From: an uncultured Candidatus Poseidoniales archaeon
Lineage (GTDB): Archaea > Thermoplasmatota > Poseidoniia > Poseidoniales > Poseidoniaceae
Length of the DNA: 64,000 nucleotides
Assembly: GCA_902625885.1 (NCBI GenBank)
Contig: CACODE010000001.1
Span: forward strand, 90,004 to 154,003
Direction of reading: 5' to 3'
A model generated the notes under the pieces. It was not told the DNA's origin, made no database searches, and saw only the letters and a list, made by a program, of their open reading frames with translations. The position numbers and the translations under genes are program-made. Positions within the stretch are counted from its first letter, which is position 1. Each line of letters begins with the position of its first letter. Of this stretch, positions 35,760 to 46,200 are shown one piece after another.

Positions 35760-38252
35760 TCACGCCAACTTGTGCATAGCCGTGAGGACCTCGGTAAATT
35801 CCTTCAGGGCATCGGGGACAGTCACGCCTGAAACGGGCTGATTGAGTGAAATTCCTTTCTCCTTCTTCTCGGCCCACGTCTGGCCGTTGAACTCCTGAAG
35901 TGCTTGAGACAGCGACCGCAGCCTTGCACCTTCTTCCGTTCCGTTGGCCACGCTGGGGTATGGAGGGGTTGGAAACGCCTCAATTTCTACAGCCGATTGT
36001 CCGTACACGGTGGTCGATACATGGTGGGTGAAGAAAGGACAAACCGGGCTGAAGGCCGACATGTAGTCTCGAACAATCCTGTGCAGCGTCCAAGCTGCGC
36101 CGGTATCGCCGTCGTAAAGTCGCGACTTGACCATTTCGAGGTAATGACTTGGTAGCAGGCCGGTCCCGAAAGTCTTGAGCGCCTGTGTTGCCGTGTAAAT
36201 ATCGAGGTCGGACCAGGCTTGTTCAACGACGTGCATGGTTTCTTGGAATTCGGCGAGTATCCACTTGTCCTCGGCATTTATGATATCAGGGGGTGTGTCC
36301 AGATCCTCTGGTACTTCAAACATTGAAGCAAAGCGTGCCACATTAAACAGTTTGGTCAAGACGCCAAAATACTTTTTTTCAATTTCTTCAGGATTGATGT
36401 GGAAATCGTCGCCCACCTGAGCGTCACACGCTTTCCATAACCTGAAGCACTCGCTGCCGATTTTGTTGGCTCTCAACTTGACTGAACCGTCAGGTCCCTT
36501 GACTTGCCATGCACCTGTTCGCCCACCGGCTCCACACTCAAGCACCGAGTCGGCATCGATACCGTTTCCGAGGGATTTGCTCATCTTTCGTCCCCAGGGG
36601 TCCATGCCCAGGCCGTCAATCCAAACATGTTGGAACCCGGGTTGGTCAAGAACAAGCGTGGATTTCAGCAACGTGTAGTACAACCAAGTTCTGACGATTT
36701 CCTTACCCTGAGGCCTTAGCGCCGTTGGGAAGGCTTTCTCGAAGACATCGGGATGCTTGAGGTAGCCGCTCACGAAGAGGTTGGAGTTTGATGAATCCAT
36801 CCACGTGTCAAACACCTTCTCCTCTCCTTTGATGGTACCTAAATCGTTCTCCATCGACGAAAAACTCCCGAGGTCTTGGCGACTTTCCCTGTCAAGGACC
36901 CTGCTGCCTTCAGGCGGAGCGTCTTTCCACGGTTGGACATAACTCCCGGTTGGAGGGACGATGACTTTTGTTTCGTCTTCGCTGTACCAAATCGGAATTT
37001 CAGTGTGGTACCAACGGCGACGGCTTATTGGCCAGTCGATGCTGATGTTGTCCATCCAATCAAGCAAAAATTGTCGGTTTCGCGCAGGATGGAACTCAAT
37101 GTTGTCGATATGCTCTCTCATGCGTTCTTGGATGTGGGTCTGGCGGACGTACCATTCCTTCAACAAGATGATTTCAACAGGATTTTTGCCCCGTTCTGAG
37201 ACCGGAACGTCCTGGTCTCGCTCAACCGATTGCACCAGCCGTCCGACGCCATCAAGCAACTCGATGGCTTTCGCCCTTGCTTCCATGACCGACATGCCGG
37301 CCAGTGGTCCTGCGACATCGGTCATTTTGCCTTCAAGATCGATGGCCTGATACGGCGTCAGCCCGAGCTCCCGAAAGACGGCCACGTCGTTCTGATCGCC
37401 GAACGAACACACCATGAGGACGCCGCTTCCAAAATCGGATTTTACCGATGGGTGCTGACGAATCTCGACGGATGTTTTCCGGCCCTGCGTGGACAAGGGG
37501 AGAGAAATGTGCTGACCAACAAGGTGGGCATAACGCTCATCGTCTGGGTGAACGACAACAACACCGCAGGCACAAATCAGTTCTGGCCTGGTTGTGGAAA
37601 TCACCACGTCCGTTCCGTCATCACAAGTCCAACGAACGTCAACCAAGTTGGTTTTTCTTGGTAGCCGTTCAACTTCAGCATCGGCGATAGTCGTCCCCTC
37701 CACAGGGTCGTAGATGTTTGGTCGCAGGTCCTCAACGATATCGCCTTTCTTGAACAACTCCACGAAAATGGATTGCGTCACGCTCCGATAATCCGGTGCG
37801 TCTGTCAGGTATTCTCGGGAGAAATCGCAGGACAAACCGACCCTCTTGGCCGTGTTCCGCATGGCCTGTGTGAAGGATTCAATCGTCGTTTCGCACAATT
37901 GCAAAAATTCTTCGCGGTCGTAGGTTTTCATTTTCCTTTTCGTGTTTTTCTCAACAGTGAATTCAATGTTGATGCCGTTTCTATCAACGCCCCACGGGAA
38001 ATAGACTTCCTTGCCAAGGAGGCGCTGACTTCTGGCCAGCACGTCGATCATGGAGTATTGAGCCACGGCACCGATGTGCCATGTTCCAGAGGGATAGGGC
38101 GGTGGTGTGTCGATGACAAACGGCTCTTTTGTGCTCGACGGGTCAAAGGCGTAACGCTTGTTGTAGACCGCTTCGTCGGCGTAGTGGGCTTCTTGGATGG
38201 ATTTCTCAAGGTCAACGGACCATCGTTTTTCTGGAAGTTTTGGGGCTGGCAT
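35760..38252 (-). CDS. valS: Valyl-tRNA synthetase
   Basis: 830-residue class I synthetase. The HIGH motif appears as PPPYPSGTWHIGA near residue 50, and the KMSKS loop as GRKMSKSLGNG near 555. The CP1 editing domain carries STTRPELICACGVVVVHPDD. DWPISRRRWYHTEIPIWY is typical of ValRS. The usual GWDCHGLP/GWDDNGLP segment reads GVDRNGIN here, a divergent form. A GGTGA Shine-Dalgarno is five bases before ATG 38252; GTG 38261 is an alternative. It is shorter at the C-terminus than bacterial ValRS, lacking the long coiled coil, as expected for archaea. Confidence 0.92.
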   Translation of the reverse strand: MPAPKLPEKRWSVDLEKSIQEAHYADEAVYNKRYAFDPSSTKEPFVIDTPPPYPSGTWHIGAVAQYSMIDVLARSQRLLGKEVYFPWGVDRNGINIEFTVEKNTKRKMKTYDREEFLQLCETTIESFTQAMRNTAKRVGLSCDFSREYLTDAPDYRSVTQSIFVELFKKGDIVEDLRPNIYDPVEGTTIADAEVERLPRKTNLVDVRWTCDDGTDVVISTTRPELICACGVVVVHPDDERYAHLVGQHISLPLSTQGRKTSVEIRQHPSVKSDFGSGVLMVCSFGDQNDVAVFRELGLTPYQAIDLEGKMTDVAGPLAGMSVMEARAKAIELLDGVGRLVQSVERDQDVPVSERGKNPVEIILLKEWYVRQTHIQERMREHIDNIEFHPARNRQFLLDWMDNISIDWPISRRRWYHTEIPIWYSEDETKVIVPPTGSYVQPWKDAPPEGSRVLDRESRQDLGSFSSMENDLGTIKGEEKVFDTWMDSSNSNLFVSGYLKHPDVFEKAFPTALRPQGKEIVRTWLYYTLLKSTLVLDQPGFQHVWIDGLGMDPWGRKMSKSLGNGIDADSVLECGAGGRTGAWQVKGPDGSVKLRANKIGSECFRLWKACDAQVGDDFHINPEEIEKKYFGVLTKLFNVARFASMFEVPEDLDTPPDIINAEDKWILAEFQETMHVVEQAWSDLDIYTATQALKTFGTGLLPSHYLEMVKSRLYDGDTGAAWTLHRIVRDYMSAFSPVCPFFTHHVSTTVYGQSAVEIEAFPTPPYPSVANGTEEGARLRSLSQALQEFNGQTWAEKKEKGISLNQPVSGVTVPDALKEFTEVLTAMHKLA

Positions 38253-38415
38253 GTCCCTCACCCGGCCCCGCCTCGGTCAATGAGGTGGGTCCAGTTGCCC
38301 GGGGGACCCGTTATCATTTCAACCCGTCGGCCAAGGTGTGAATCGTTGGGATTCAGATACATGGCAAAGGTAAGCCTTTGAAGGGTCCACGCTTGGGTTG
38401 GTTCGAGGTGGTGTT

Positions 38416-41400
38416 GTGGCTTCAGATTCGGACAAACCGAAGCCCATAGAAGTCCACAACTTTGGTGCGCCCAAATCGGCCGTCAACAAGCGATTGGAAT
38501 CCATAGCCGACAAAGGCAAGGCCGTCCGGAGTCAAGTTGTCAATCAAATGAAAATCATGGACTCAAAAAAGACATTGGACGCTGTTTTGGAGGCACCAAA
38601 ACGGTTCAAGCGAGAATGGGAAAAATCAGGGGCTACCGGCGCCATAACCCGATTTCCGATTCCAACGGTTCTCGTCTTTTTGTTGCTAACCGCCTACTTC
38701 GTTTCCCAATCAGGTTTTTTGGACAACACCAGGTTTGACGACGACCCAAACAACCCTGCCCTGAATGTAAACGGCGATCTGGAAGTTTACTTGCCCGATG
38801 GAAGCAAGGTCGCAGAACTCATAGGGAAGGTGGAAGAAGATTGGTCAACCAACGTGATGGTCGTCTACATAGAATCGACCAAGAACAACATCACGGACCA
38901 GCGAATCCTCCAGGAAATCAGCTACATTGAGAAACTACTCAATCCGTACCTTTCCGATGATTCGGACGACGTCATTTACATCCTCTCGCTTTCCACTGTT
39001 CTAAAAGAAGTGAATTCAAGCGCGCCAAGGATACGCTCGGCCATCATCACCGAACTTGGCGAACTGGGCTGTTCTAACGACCCGAACGAAGATTGCCTTT
39101 CGCGAGACCAAGCGAAGAACCTCAACGACCTTGCTGCCCAAACGGATGAAGAACTCGGGGGTTCGTACGAAATACCCAGTCAGACGACCATTGACCTCGT
39201 CATTGGTGAGATGTACACCGATGAGGGCCAGCCTACGGCGGGCATGAACAAGTTAGCCAGGGACATAGAAGGCGGGGAAAACGGGGGTCCGGACGGCATA
39301 CTCGATAGAGCGATCATGGCGATTGCGGTCACCGAGGACAGGCCGGCAAAGGAAATCATTGAGGACACGCAGGAAGTCCTCGACACCATCGCAAAGATGG
39401 AGCGTCCGTGTTTGTTTGAAGACAACGGCGAGCCTGATGAATCAGAAGGCCTCTGCACATGGGATGATCTTGGCCTTTCGATGGTCCTGACCGGTCCCGT
39501 TCCCATCACCAACGCTGTCACCGAGTTCTCGTTCAAACTGTTCTGGGAGATTTTTCCTAACGCCGTCATCCTGGTTGCCATAGGTCTCTTCATCTTCCAC
39601 TCCGACCTCCTCCAGGCGGGCATCACCGGCATGCGCCCGCTTCAGGGTTTCAAGGTGGTGGTCATCGCTGGATTGCCCACGCTGTGCGCTGTGTTTTGGA
39701 CGTTGGGGCTTATCGGGGCGACAAATTACGAAGTGACCATGACGGTCATTATCGTCGGTCCGATACTTCTGGCCCTTGGGGTCTCCTACGGCTTGCACAT
39801 CACGAATCGGTACGCCGAAGAAGAGGGCAGCAAGGACGAAAAAATGAGGGCATCGCTCACGTCTACCGGTCGGGCAGTGTTCCTCTCTGCCGTCACGACG
39901 GTCATCGGTTTCATATCGTTGGTCTTCACGCCGATGGCGCCCATACAGACCGTCGGCATCGCTCTATCCGCCGGCATTGTCATCGTCTACTTCCTTACCA
40001 TGTTCATGGTGCCAAACCTCACCCTCATTCTGGACTTAAAAAAGCCCAAACATCCACCCCTGAAGGCGTTTGATGTCCTTGTGGATGTACCCGTGAAGAG
40101 GAACAAAGCCGTGATTGGAGTCTTTATCCTTATGATCATGCTTTCCGCCACTATCGGTCAAGCCAATGTTGAGGAAAACATCGACCTACTCGGCATGGCT
40201 CCTGAAACCGAATCGCCTGTCGTGAAAATGAAGCAGTACAGCTCCGAGTTTGAGGCCGGCCAGGTGGGCATGGTGTTGGTGAACGCCAACGTGAGTGGCG
40301 ACTTCAACGACGCCGATGTCTCAAACGACGACCCTGTGGACATATTGAAGAAAATTGACAACCTTGAGGCCTCGCTCAACACCGTTGAGAACACGACGGC
40401 TGTTTCGGTTGTGTTTCTCATGAAATCCTCCGGCGTCCAGGTAACAGTTTCCGGCGAAGGCATCAACGATTTGGTTCAGTTAATTCCATGCGGCGGTATC
40501 GAAGGATGTGAGGACATCAAGGCTACCGCAGACGTGTTGCTCAACCAAAGCCAATCGCTTGACGCCTCGTTTTGGGACCTGCTCAACGACCCCGATGCGT
40601 TCGGTTTGCCGGGTTCCCAACAGAGCCAAATTTTCTTGCTCGATGTCTTCTATGCGTCGCTAACCAAGGAAACCCGAGAAATTTTCGTTAGCGAGGACTT
40701 CAGTCGTTCCTTGATCTACGTTGATATGCCCTTCATCCCGGTGGCTGACACCGCCAAGAGTGTTGACTCTGTCAACATCAAAGCGGCGTCTTTCCAAGGT
40801 CGATATGGGGAAAGCGCCGAAGAACTGACGGGAGTCGCAGCGACGGCGATTGAAGTGAACGAACTGATCGTTGGTTCGCAGTGGACGTCGCTGGGATTCG
40901 CCATCATCCTGACCCTGATCACCCTTGCCGTCGTGTTTCGAGACATTCGGTACTCCATATGGACCACTTCACCGGTCATCGCCACCGTGGCGTTGCAGTG
41001 GCTGGTCATGTGGCGAATGGACGTCCCGCTCTCGTTGGTCACCGTTATGATCGGGTCCATCTTGGTGGGTGTTGGCGTCGACTTCTCCATCCACATTGCG
41101 AATCGAATTCGCGAACTCGGAGGCGGTATACAGGCCATCCGAACGGCCGCAGTGGGGACCGGAATGTCGCTCTTTGAGGCCGCTGTCGTGACCTCACTTG
41201 GCATGTACACCGCTTACGATATTCCCATCCCCGAAATCACCCCGTTCATCACGGTGATTCTGATCCTTCTTTGGGTGGCTGCTGCTAGCGCCCTCATCCT
41301 GCTACCAGCGATATTCATCACGCTTGAAAAGATGGGCATCGGTGCTGTGAGCGGTGGCAACAACATGGCAAGAAAACTCGGATTGATTCGCACCGCGACA

Positions 41401-41457
41401 ACCACTGAAGACGTGATGGAGGCCGCCTTGGACGACGAGATTGATGACGCTTGGTGA
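38416..41457 (+). CDS. RND superfamily exporter, MMPL/HAE3 type
   Basis: 1013 residues. A charged cytoplasmic N-terminus of about 75 residues precedes TM1 (PTVLVFLLLTAYFVSQSG). A large outer domain and five helices follow, then a second copy of the same plan: TM7 (AVIGVFILMIMLSATIG), a second outer domain and five helices. The paired signatures ALGVSYGLHITNRYAEE and VGVGVDFSIHIANRIRE mark the proton-coupled core of HAE3/MMPL exporters, often linked to lipids or hopanoid-like compounds. GAGGTG lies seven bases before GTG 38416, preferred over TTG 38398. The stop overlaps the region of the next gene, opening a tightly packed four-gene run. Confidence 0.9.
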   Translation: MASDSDKPKPIEVHNFGAPKSAVNKRLESIADKGKAVRSQVVNQMKIMDSKKTLDAVLEAPKRFKREWEKSGATGAITRFPIPTVLVFLLLTAYFVSQSGFLDNTRFDDDPNNPALNVNGDLEVYLPDGSKVAELIGKVEEDWSTNVMVVYIESTKNNITDQRILQEISYIEKLLNPYLSDDSDDVIYILSLSTVLKEVNSSAPRIRSAIITELGELGCSNDPNEDCLSRDQAKNLNDLAAQTDEELGGSYEIPSQTTIDLVIGEMYTDEGQPTAGMNKLARDIEGGENGGPDGILDRAIMAIAVTEDRPAKEIIEDTQEVLDTIAKMERPCLFEDNGEPDESEGLCTWDDLGLSMVLTGPVPITNAVTEFSFKLFWEIFPNAVILVAIGLFIFHSDLLQAGITGMRPLQGFKVVVIAGLPTLCAVFWTLGLIGATNYEVTMTVIIVGPILLALGVSYGLHITNRYAEEEGSKDEKMRASLTSTGRAVFLSAVTTVIGFISLVFTPMAPIQTVGIALSAGIVIVYFLTMFMVPNLTLILDLKKPKHPPLKAFDVLVDVPVKRNKAVIGVFILMIMLSATIGQANVEENIDLLGMAPETESPVVKMKQYSSEFEAGQVGMVLVNANVSGDFNDADVSNDDPVDILKKIDNLEASLNTVENTTAVSVVFLMKSSGVQVTVSGEGINDLVQLIPCGGIEGCEDIKATADVLLNQSQSLDASFWDLLNDPDAFGLPGSQQSQIFLLDVFYASLTKETREIFVSEDFSRSLIYVDMPFIPVADTAKSVDSVNIKAASFQGRYGESAEELTGVAATAIEVNELIVGSQWTSLGFAIILTLITLAVVFRDIRYSIWTTSPVIATVALQWLVMWRMDVPLSLVTVMIGSILVGVGVDFSIHIANRIRELGGGIQAIRTAAVGTGMSLFEAAVVTSLGMYTAYDIPIPEITPFITVILILLWVAAASALILLPAIFITLEKMGIGAVSGGNNMARKLGLIRTATTTEDVMEAALDDEIDDAW

Positions 41458-41495
41458 GCGAGGAGTCCATAGACCCCCCCGTTCTCCCGTTGACC

Positions 41496-41969
41496 ATGAA
41501 CCACTGGTTGATGAAGTCCGAGTTGGATGTTTACCCGTATGCACAACTTGTTGCCGACGGGCAGACACATTGGGACGGTGTTAGGAACTATCAGGCTCGA
41601 AACATGATGCGAGACACCATGAAAATGGGCGATTTGGTGCTTTATTACCATTCCAATACCAAACCTCCTCACGTTGCAGGCGTGGCGAGGGTGGTGCGGG
41701 AAGGCTACCCTGATTTCACGTCTTGGGACGACAAGAGCAAATATTTCGATGAAAAATCAACACCCGAAAGTCCTCGTTGGTTTATGGTCGACATTGAACC
41801 GGTCATGGAATTACCGATGGTGTCATTGCATGAAATGAAGGAAAACCCAAATCTGGAGGGGATGCCACTTCTCCAGCGTGGCCAGCGGCTTTCGATTCAG
41901 CCGGTGACGCCCCAGCACTTTCAGGAAGTTCTTCGTATGGCCGGTATGTCGCAGGCAGACCTCGAGTAA
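41496..41969 (+). CDS. EVE-domain protein (thymocyte nuclear protein 1-like)
   Basis: The EVE domain is a PUA-like fold that binds modified bases in DNA or RNA. Residues from MNHWLMKSELDVYPYAQL, through HWDGVRNYQARNMMRDTM, GDLVLYYHS, PHVAGVARVV and PRWFMVDIEPVME to the end, follow the family throughout its length. The start at ATG 41496 gives the usual family N-terminus; GTG 41454, overlapping the RND stop, would add 14 residues. It sits between an exporter and an aminotransferase with only a few bases either side, which does not point to its target. Confidence 0.9.
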   Translation: MNHWLMKSELDVYPYAQLVADGQTHWDGVRNYQARNMMRDTMKMGDLVLYYHSNTKPPHVAGVARVVREGYPDFTSWDDKSKYFDEKSTPESPRWFMVDIEPVMELPMVSLHEMKENPNLEGMPLLQRGQRLSIQPVTPQHFQEVLRMAGMSQADLE

Positions 41970-41978
41970 GGTGATGGC

Positions 41979-43190
41979 ATGCCGGCACCCATACCTGTTT
42001 CCACCCGTGCTGCTAACATCGAGTACGCCATCCGGGATGTGGTCGTGCCGGCGACGGAACTTGAAGCTCAAGGCCACAACATCATCAAGCTGAACATCGG
42101 CGATCCAATCGCCTACCCCGGACTTCCAACGCCGCAACACATGGTTGACGCCTACGTTCGGGCGCTGAACGACGGGCACAACGGCTACTCGCCTTCCTAT
42201 GGCCTACCGGCGCTGCGAGCAGCCATCGCCTCGGATGAGCGGCGTAAAGGCTGGGAAGCAACATCGGACGATGTCTATGTTTGCCACGGCGTCACGGAGG
42301 CGTTGCAGATCCTTTTTGCCGCCGTGCTTGAAGAAGGCACCAAAGTTCTCGCTCCAGGGCCGCACTACCCTCCATACATGGCCTACCCCCAAATGTACGG
42401 TGCGCAAACCGTGGAGTACCAACTTCACAACCACGATGATTGGAAACCTGATTTTGATGACATCCGTGCAAAAATGGACGACAATGTGCGTCTCTTGGTG
42501 CTCATCAACCCGAACAATCCTTGCGGCTCGGTCTGCGGTCCAGAAGAGGTGGATGCCCTGCTCGACATCGCTCGGGATTACCCCAACTGCATCGTTGTAG
42601 CCGACGAAATTTACGACGGTTTGGACTTCACTGGACGGCATGTGTCCATCGCCAGCCGCAGCGAGGACGTGCCCGTCGTGGCATTAAACGGCGTCTCCAA
42701 GGTCTTCTACGCTCCGGGATGGCGAATTGGCTACATGGCGCTTCACGACCCGCTAGGAAGATTGGTCCATGTTCGGGACGGCATCGAGCGATTGCTGAGA
42801 TCCCGCTTGTGCGCATCAACACCGGCCCAACTTGGCTACCTTGCCGGTCTGGAGGGCGATCGTGGTTGGATGGAAGTTTACGCTAAGAAAGTGCTCAAGC
42901 AGAGAGATCATTGTCTGAAGCGCATATCGAGCATTGATGGTCTTGAAGTTGAGCGTCCCGGAGGTGCGTTTTACATGTTCATCCGCTTGACCGACGAGCA
43001 ATGGGCGAAGGACGACAAGGCCTTTGTTCTGAACTTGCTCCATGAGGAGCATGTCCTTCTCGTTCATGGGAGCGGATTTTCTCCAGACCTCGGTCAGGGT
43101 CACGTTCGTTTGGTCTTCTTGGCCGATACCGAGGTCTTGGACGAAGTGTTTGACAGAATTGACCGCTTCCTGCAAAAGCATCGTCAATGA
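41979..43190 (+). CDS. Class I/II aminotransferase (alanine/aspartate-like)
   Basis: PLP-dependent aminotransferase of 403 residues. Landmarks are LNIGDPIAYPGLPTP, YSPSYGLPALRAAIA, the VCHGVTEAL turn, INPNNPCGSVCG, VVADEIYDGLDF (PLP aspartate and tyrosine), the GVSKVFYAPGWRIGY block with the Schiff-base lysine, and the carboxylate-binding arginine in GHVRLVFLA. The set resembles archaeal alanine or aromatic aminotransferases; the donor cannot be chosen from sequence alone. A GGTGAT lies just before the ATG. The stop overlaps an upstream start codon of the following membrane-protein gene. Confidence 0.9.
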   Translation: MPAPIPVSTRAANIEYAIRDVVVPATELEAQGHNIIKLNIGDPIAYPGLPTPQHMVDAYVRALNDGHNGYSPSYGLPALRAAIASDERRKGWEATSDDVYVCHGVTEALQILFAAVLEEGTKVLAPGPHYPPYMAYPQMYGAQTVEYQLHNHDDWKPDFDDIRAKMDDNVRLLVLINPNNPCGSVCGPEEVDALLDIARDYPNCIVVADEIYDGLDFTGRHVSIASRSEDVPVVALNGVSKVFYAPGWRIGYMALHDPLGRLVHVRDGIERLLRSRLCASTPAQLGYLAGLEGDRGWMEVYAKKVLKQRDHCLKRISSIDGLEVERPGGAFYMFIRLTDEQWAKDDKAFVLNLLHEEHVLLVHGSGFSPDLGQGHVRLVFLADTEVLDEVFDRIDRFLQKHRQ

Positions 43191-43213
43191 CGATTTGTGT
43201 CGCAGGAGAATTG

Positions 43214-46200
43214 ATGAATCAAAAGCGGAGAGACCGCTCTATGGGCCGAAGGTTCACCCTCACATTGGTGTTAATTCTCGGCCTCCTTATGTCACCGTTA
43301 GCCTCCGCAGCGACCGTCTCAACCAACAGCCAACTGTCCTTGGAATCCGTCGCTCCTCTGCTCGCCGCTTTGGTAGTGGCGTATTTCGTTCGTCGTTGGT
43401 TCATACCGCAGCAACTGAAGAACCTCCAAGTCGCCTTTGAAATTGAAGACGACTTGTACGAAGTTCACCGAATCACGCGAACGCTTCGTGATTCCCGTCG
43501 TCTCTTGACAGCGCACAGAGTGGGCTTTGGTGTACTGTTGTACATGATGGGCCTGACCGGTGTGCTGATTCTTATCGCTGAGTTGTTCTTTAATGCAGCC
43601 GTGTTCGCTCAATTCAACCTCTATATCATCGCCACGTTGATTCTCATACCGGTGTTGATATCCCCTTGGGAATCCCTCAACAGCCAACTTGCCTCCCGGC
43701 GTCGAGACATCCGAAGTTCGGTGAGCGCCGACCTTATCCGTCGGGTTGTCACTTTGGCTTTCCTTGTCATCACAACGCTTCTTGTGTTGGCCTATGGCTA
43801 CCAGTTGGAGGGGCAGTTGACACCGACATGGCTGGCTTTTGCCATGCTCACCTTCATGGCGCCGACCATTTTGGCCTACGGTCGAATCATGGGCGCATCA
43901 TGGAACATGCTTCTCATCAACAAATGGCGAACGACTCGAGGGCGAAAGAACCCGATCGACCCTGACAAAAACGGATTTGTTGGTCGCCTTTTCTCCTTTT
44001 TGTTGGTTCTGTTTCTGCTAACCATGCCAATCACGGCCCTGAACGGTATATCCACCGTCATCTACGTGATGGTTAACAACCCCGACAACATGGGTGAAGT
44101 GCTCAACTACGGCGGCATCATCGGCTATTCGATATACGTCCGCATTGACCTCATTTCAGAAATCCTGTTCCAGTGGGAGTTCATCAAATCCCTCCCGCAA
44201 TTTCTTTCCCTGTACCTCACGTTGAACATCGCTATCGTGGGCCTTGCCTTCATCTTTGAATTAACAAGAAACCTGATTCTTGGTGGACAGTCGTTTGGTG
44301 GTATGTTTGGTGTTATTCTGGACACGCCTCGAGAAATCAGGGCCGAGAAAGCCGCTCAAGCGCGCCAACTGACGTTCGCTTTCGCAGGTTTTTCAGGGTA
44401 CACCGTTTTGCTACTGATCTTGGTTTGCTACAAGGAATTCGGCTCGTTGATGCCGTTTACAGCGACGCTGGAGTCCAACGGCTTTGACGAAACCCTTCGG
44501 CTGCTGACCGTGTGGCTCTTTATTGCCGTTGGCCAATTGATTTTCCTCCTTACTTGGTTGCTTTCCATCAGCAAATTCGGACACCTGCGCAACCTTCGGT
44601 TTGACCTCAACCCGGACGAGCGACGCGAAGGTGCTGTACGATTGGAAGGCGGCGATAAGCTCCAACATTTGGTCGAGAACGCTGCGTACAACGAGGATAT
44701 TGACTTGCTGATACGTATTCAAACCCACGATTTCCCCGGCGATCAGGCACTCATACGGCAGGAACAATCTCGTGCCTCCATGTGGGAAAAAGCACTCAGA
44801 GGGCTCTGGCCTGAAGCGATTGAGGCCAGCCGACGTCTCCTTGCACAATCCGGCGGTGACAACGACGAAGCCCGCATGCTGATCGCCACCGGCTACATGG
44901 CCTTGCGTCGTCTTGATGCTGCTAGGGAGGCATTGCACGGTCTGCAGCAACCCGAAGGCTACGATGAACCAGAGATTCTCTCCTTCATTTGTGAGTGGCT
45001 CGATCCTTGGAACGGCACGGTCACCGAAGACGATTTGTGGGATTGGGAGAACAACTCCACCATCGATTACTTGCAAACCTTGCTCAAGATGATGCAATCA
45101 TGGAAGCCACAACCTTCTGAAATGATGCTGCACAACGACAAGCTCTCCCAGACAGGTCAACTTTCGATGGTGGCCCTCCTCAGAGCTCAGCGAAGGTATG
45201 AGGAAGCCTTGGATTTGTCCCTCGCCCTCGTCCGTGCCGACCCCACAGGGGTGCGTCCAAGATTAGCGGTGGCCTTGTGTTTGGTTGATACAGGCCAATG
45301 GCACGACGCAAAGTCCGTGTTGGACGAGCTCATCAAAAGCGACAGCAAAGACCCCAGAGTGCAAGCCCTCGCCGTCATCTTTGGATACGGTACCAAAGGC
45401 CGGGAACACATGGAGGTCTCTTTGTTGCTCGACGAGCCTAAAGAAACGAAAAAATGGATGGATGCCGCCCCGGTTAACGCCTATGCTGCTCTTTTGCAGA
45501 AAGGTGGCTTGGATGAAGCCGTGAACGCGAACGTGCTGATTGCCGCACATGAGGCAACACGGCGCACCGTTGCCCCGAGATTCACGCCAGGTATCCTCTC
45601 AACCGTGTTCCAATACCTTGTTTTGCTGCCGATGTGGTTTGTGGCCGGTATTCTTGTTTACCAAGAAGTTGGCCAAACAGAAGGCCTCTCTGTGCTCGGC
45701 GGCCTGCTCTTCCTGAATTATTCCTACCGGCGTGTGACTCGGCAACAGGAGCACCAGATACGCCATCGCGATCAGCGTGGCATGGTCAAGTACGCCAAGC
45801 GGTTGAAGCGTTTGAAAGCCACGCCTCAGGCCAGCAACATACCGATTGGCAACCATCTTTTGCTCAGTGGTATTTTGGTCACTGTTAACGGTGTGGTGCT
45901 GGACATTGGGTTCCCCGCATGGTTGTTTGAACGGTTGCCAAAAGAGCCTGAAAAGAAGGTCAGAACTCGATTGAGAAAGCGAAGCATTGCGCTTGAAAAG
46001 GGAAAAACTCCACGCACCTCCCTCCTCGGGAAAGCATGGTGGCTCAAGCGCCCAAAGGAACACACCGAGGCGGGCCCTATGCTTGAGAGGAGCATCGGCC
46101 CTGTGGCGTACCGTGGGCGAACCAATTACGTCCGCAAAAAAGAACCAAGGGCGCTCAACGATGCGGCCCAGGGCAAGGAGTCCCCCGTACAGAAACGGTT

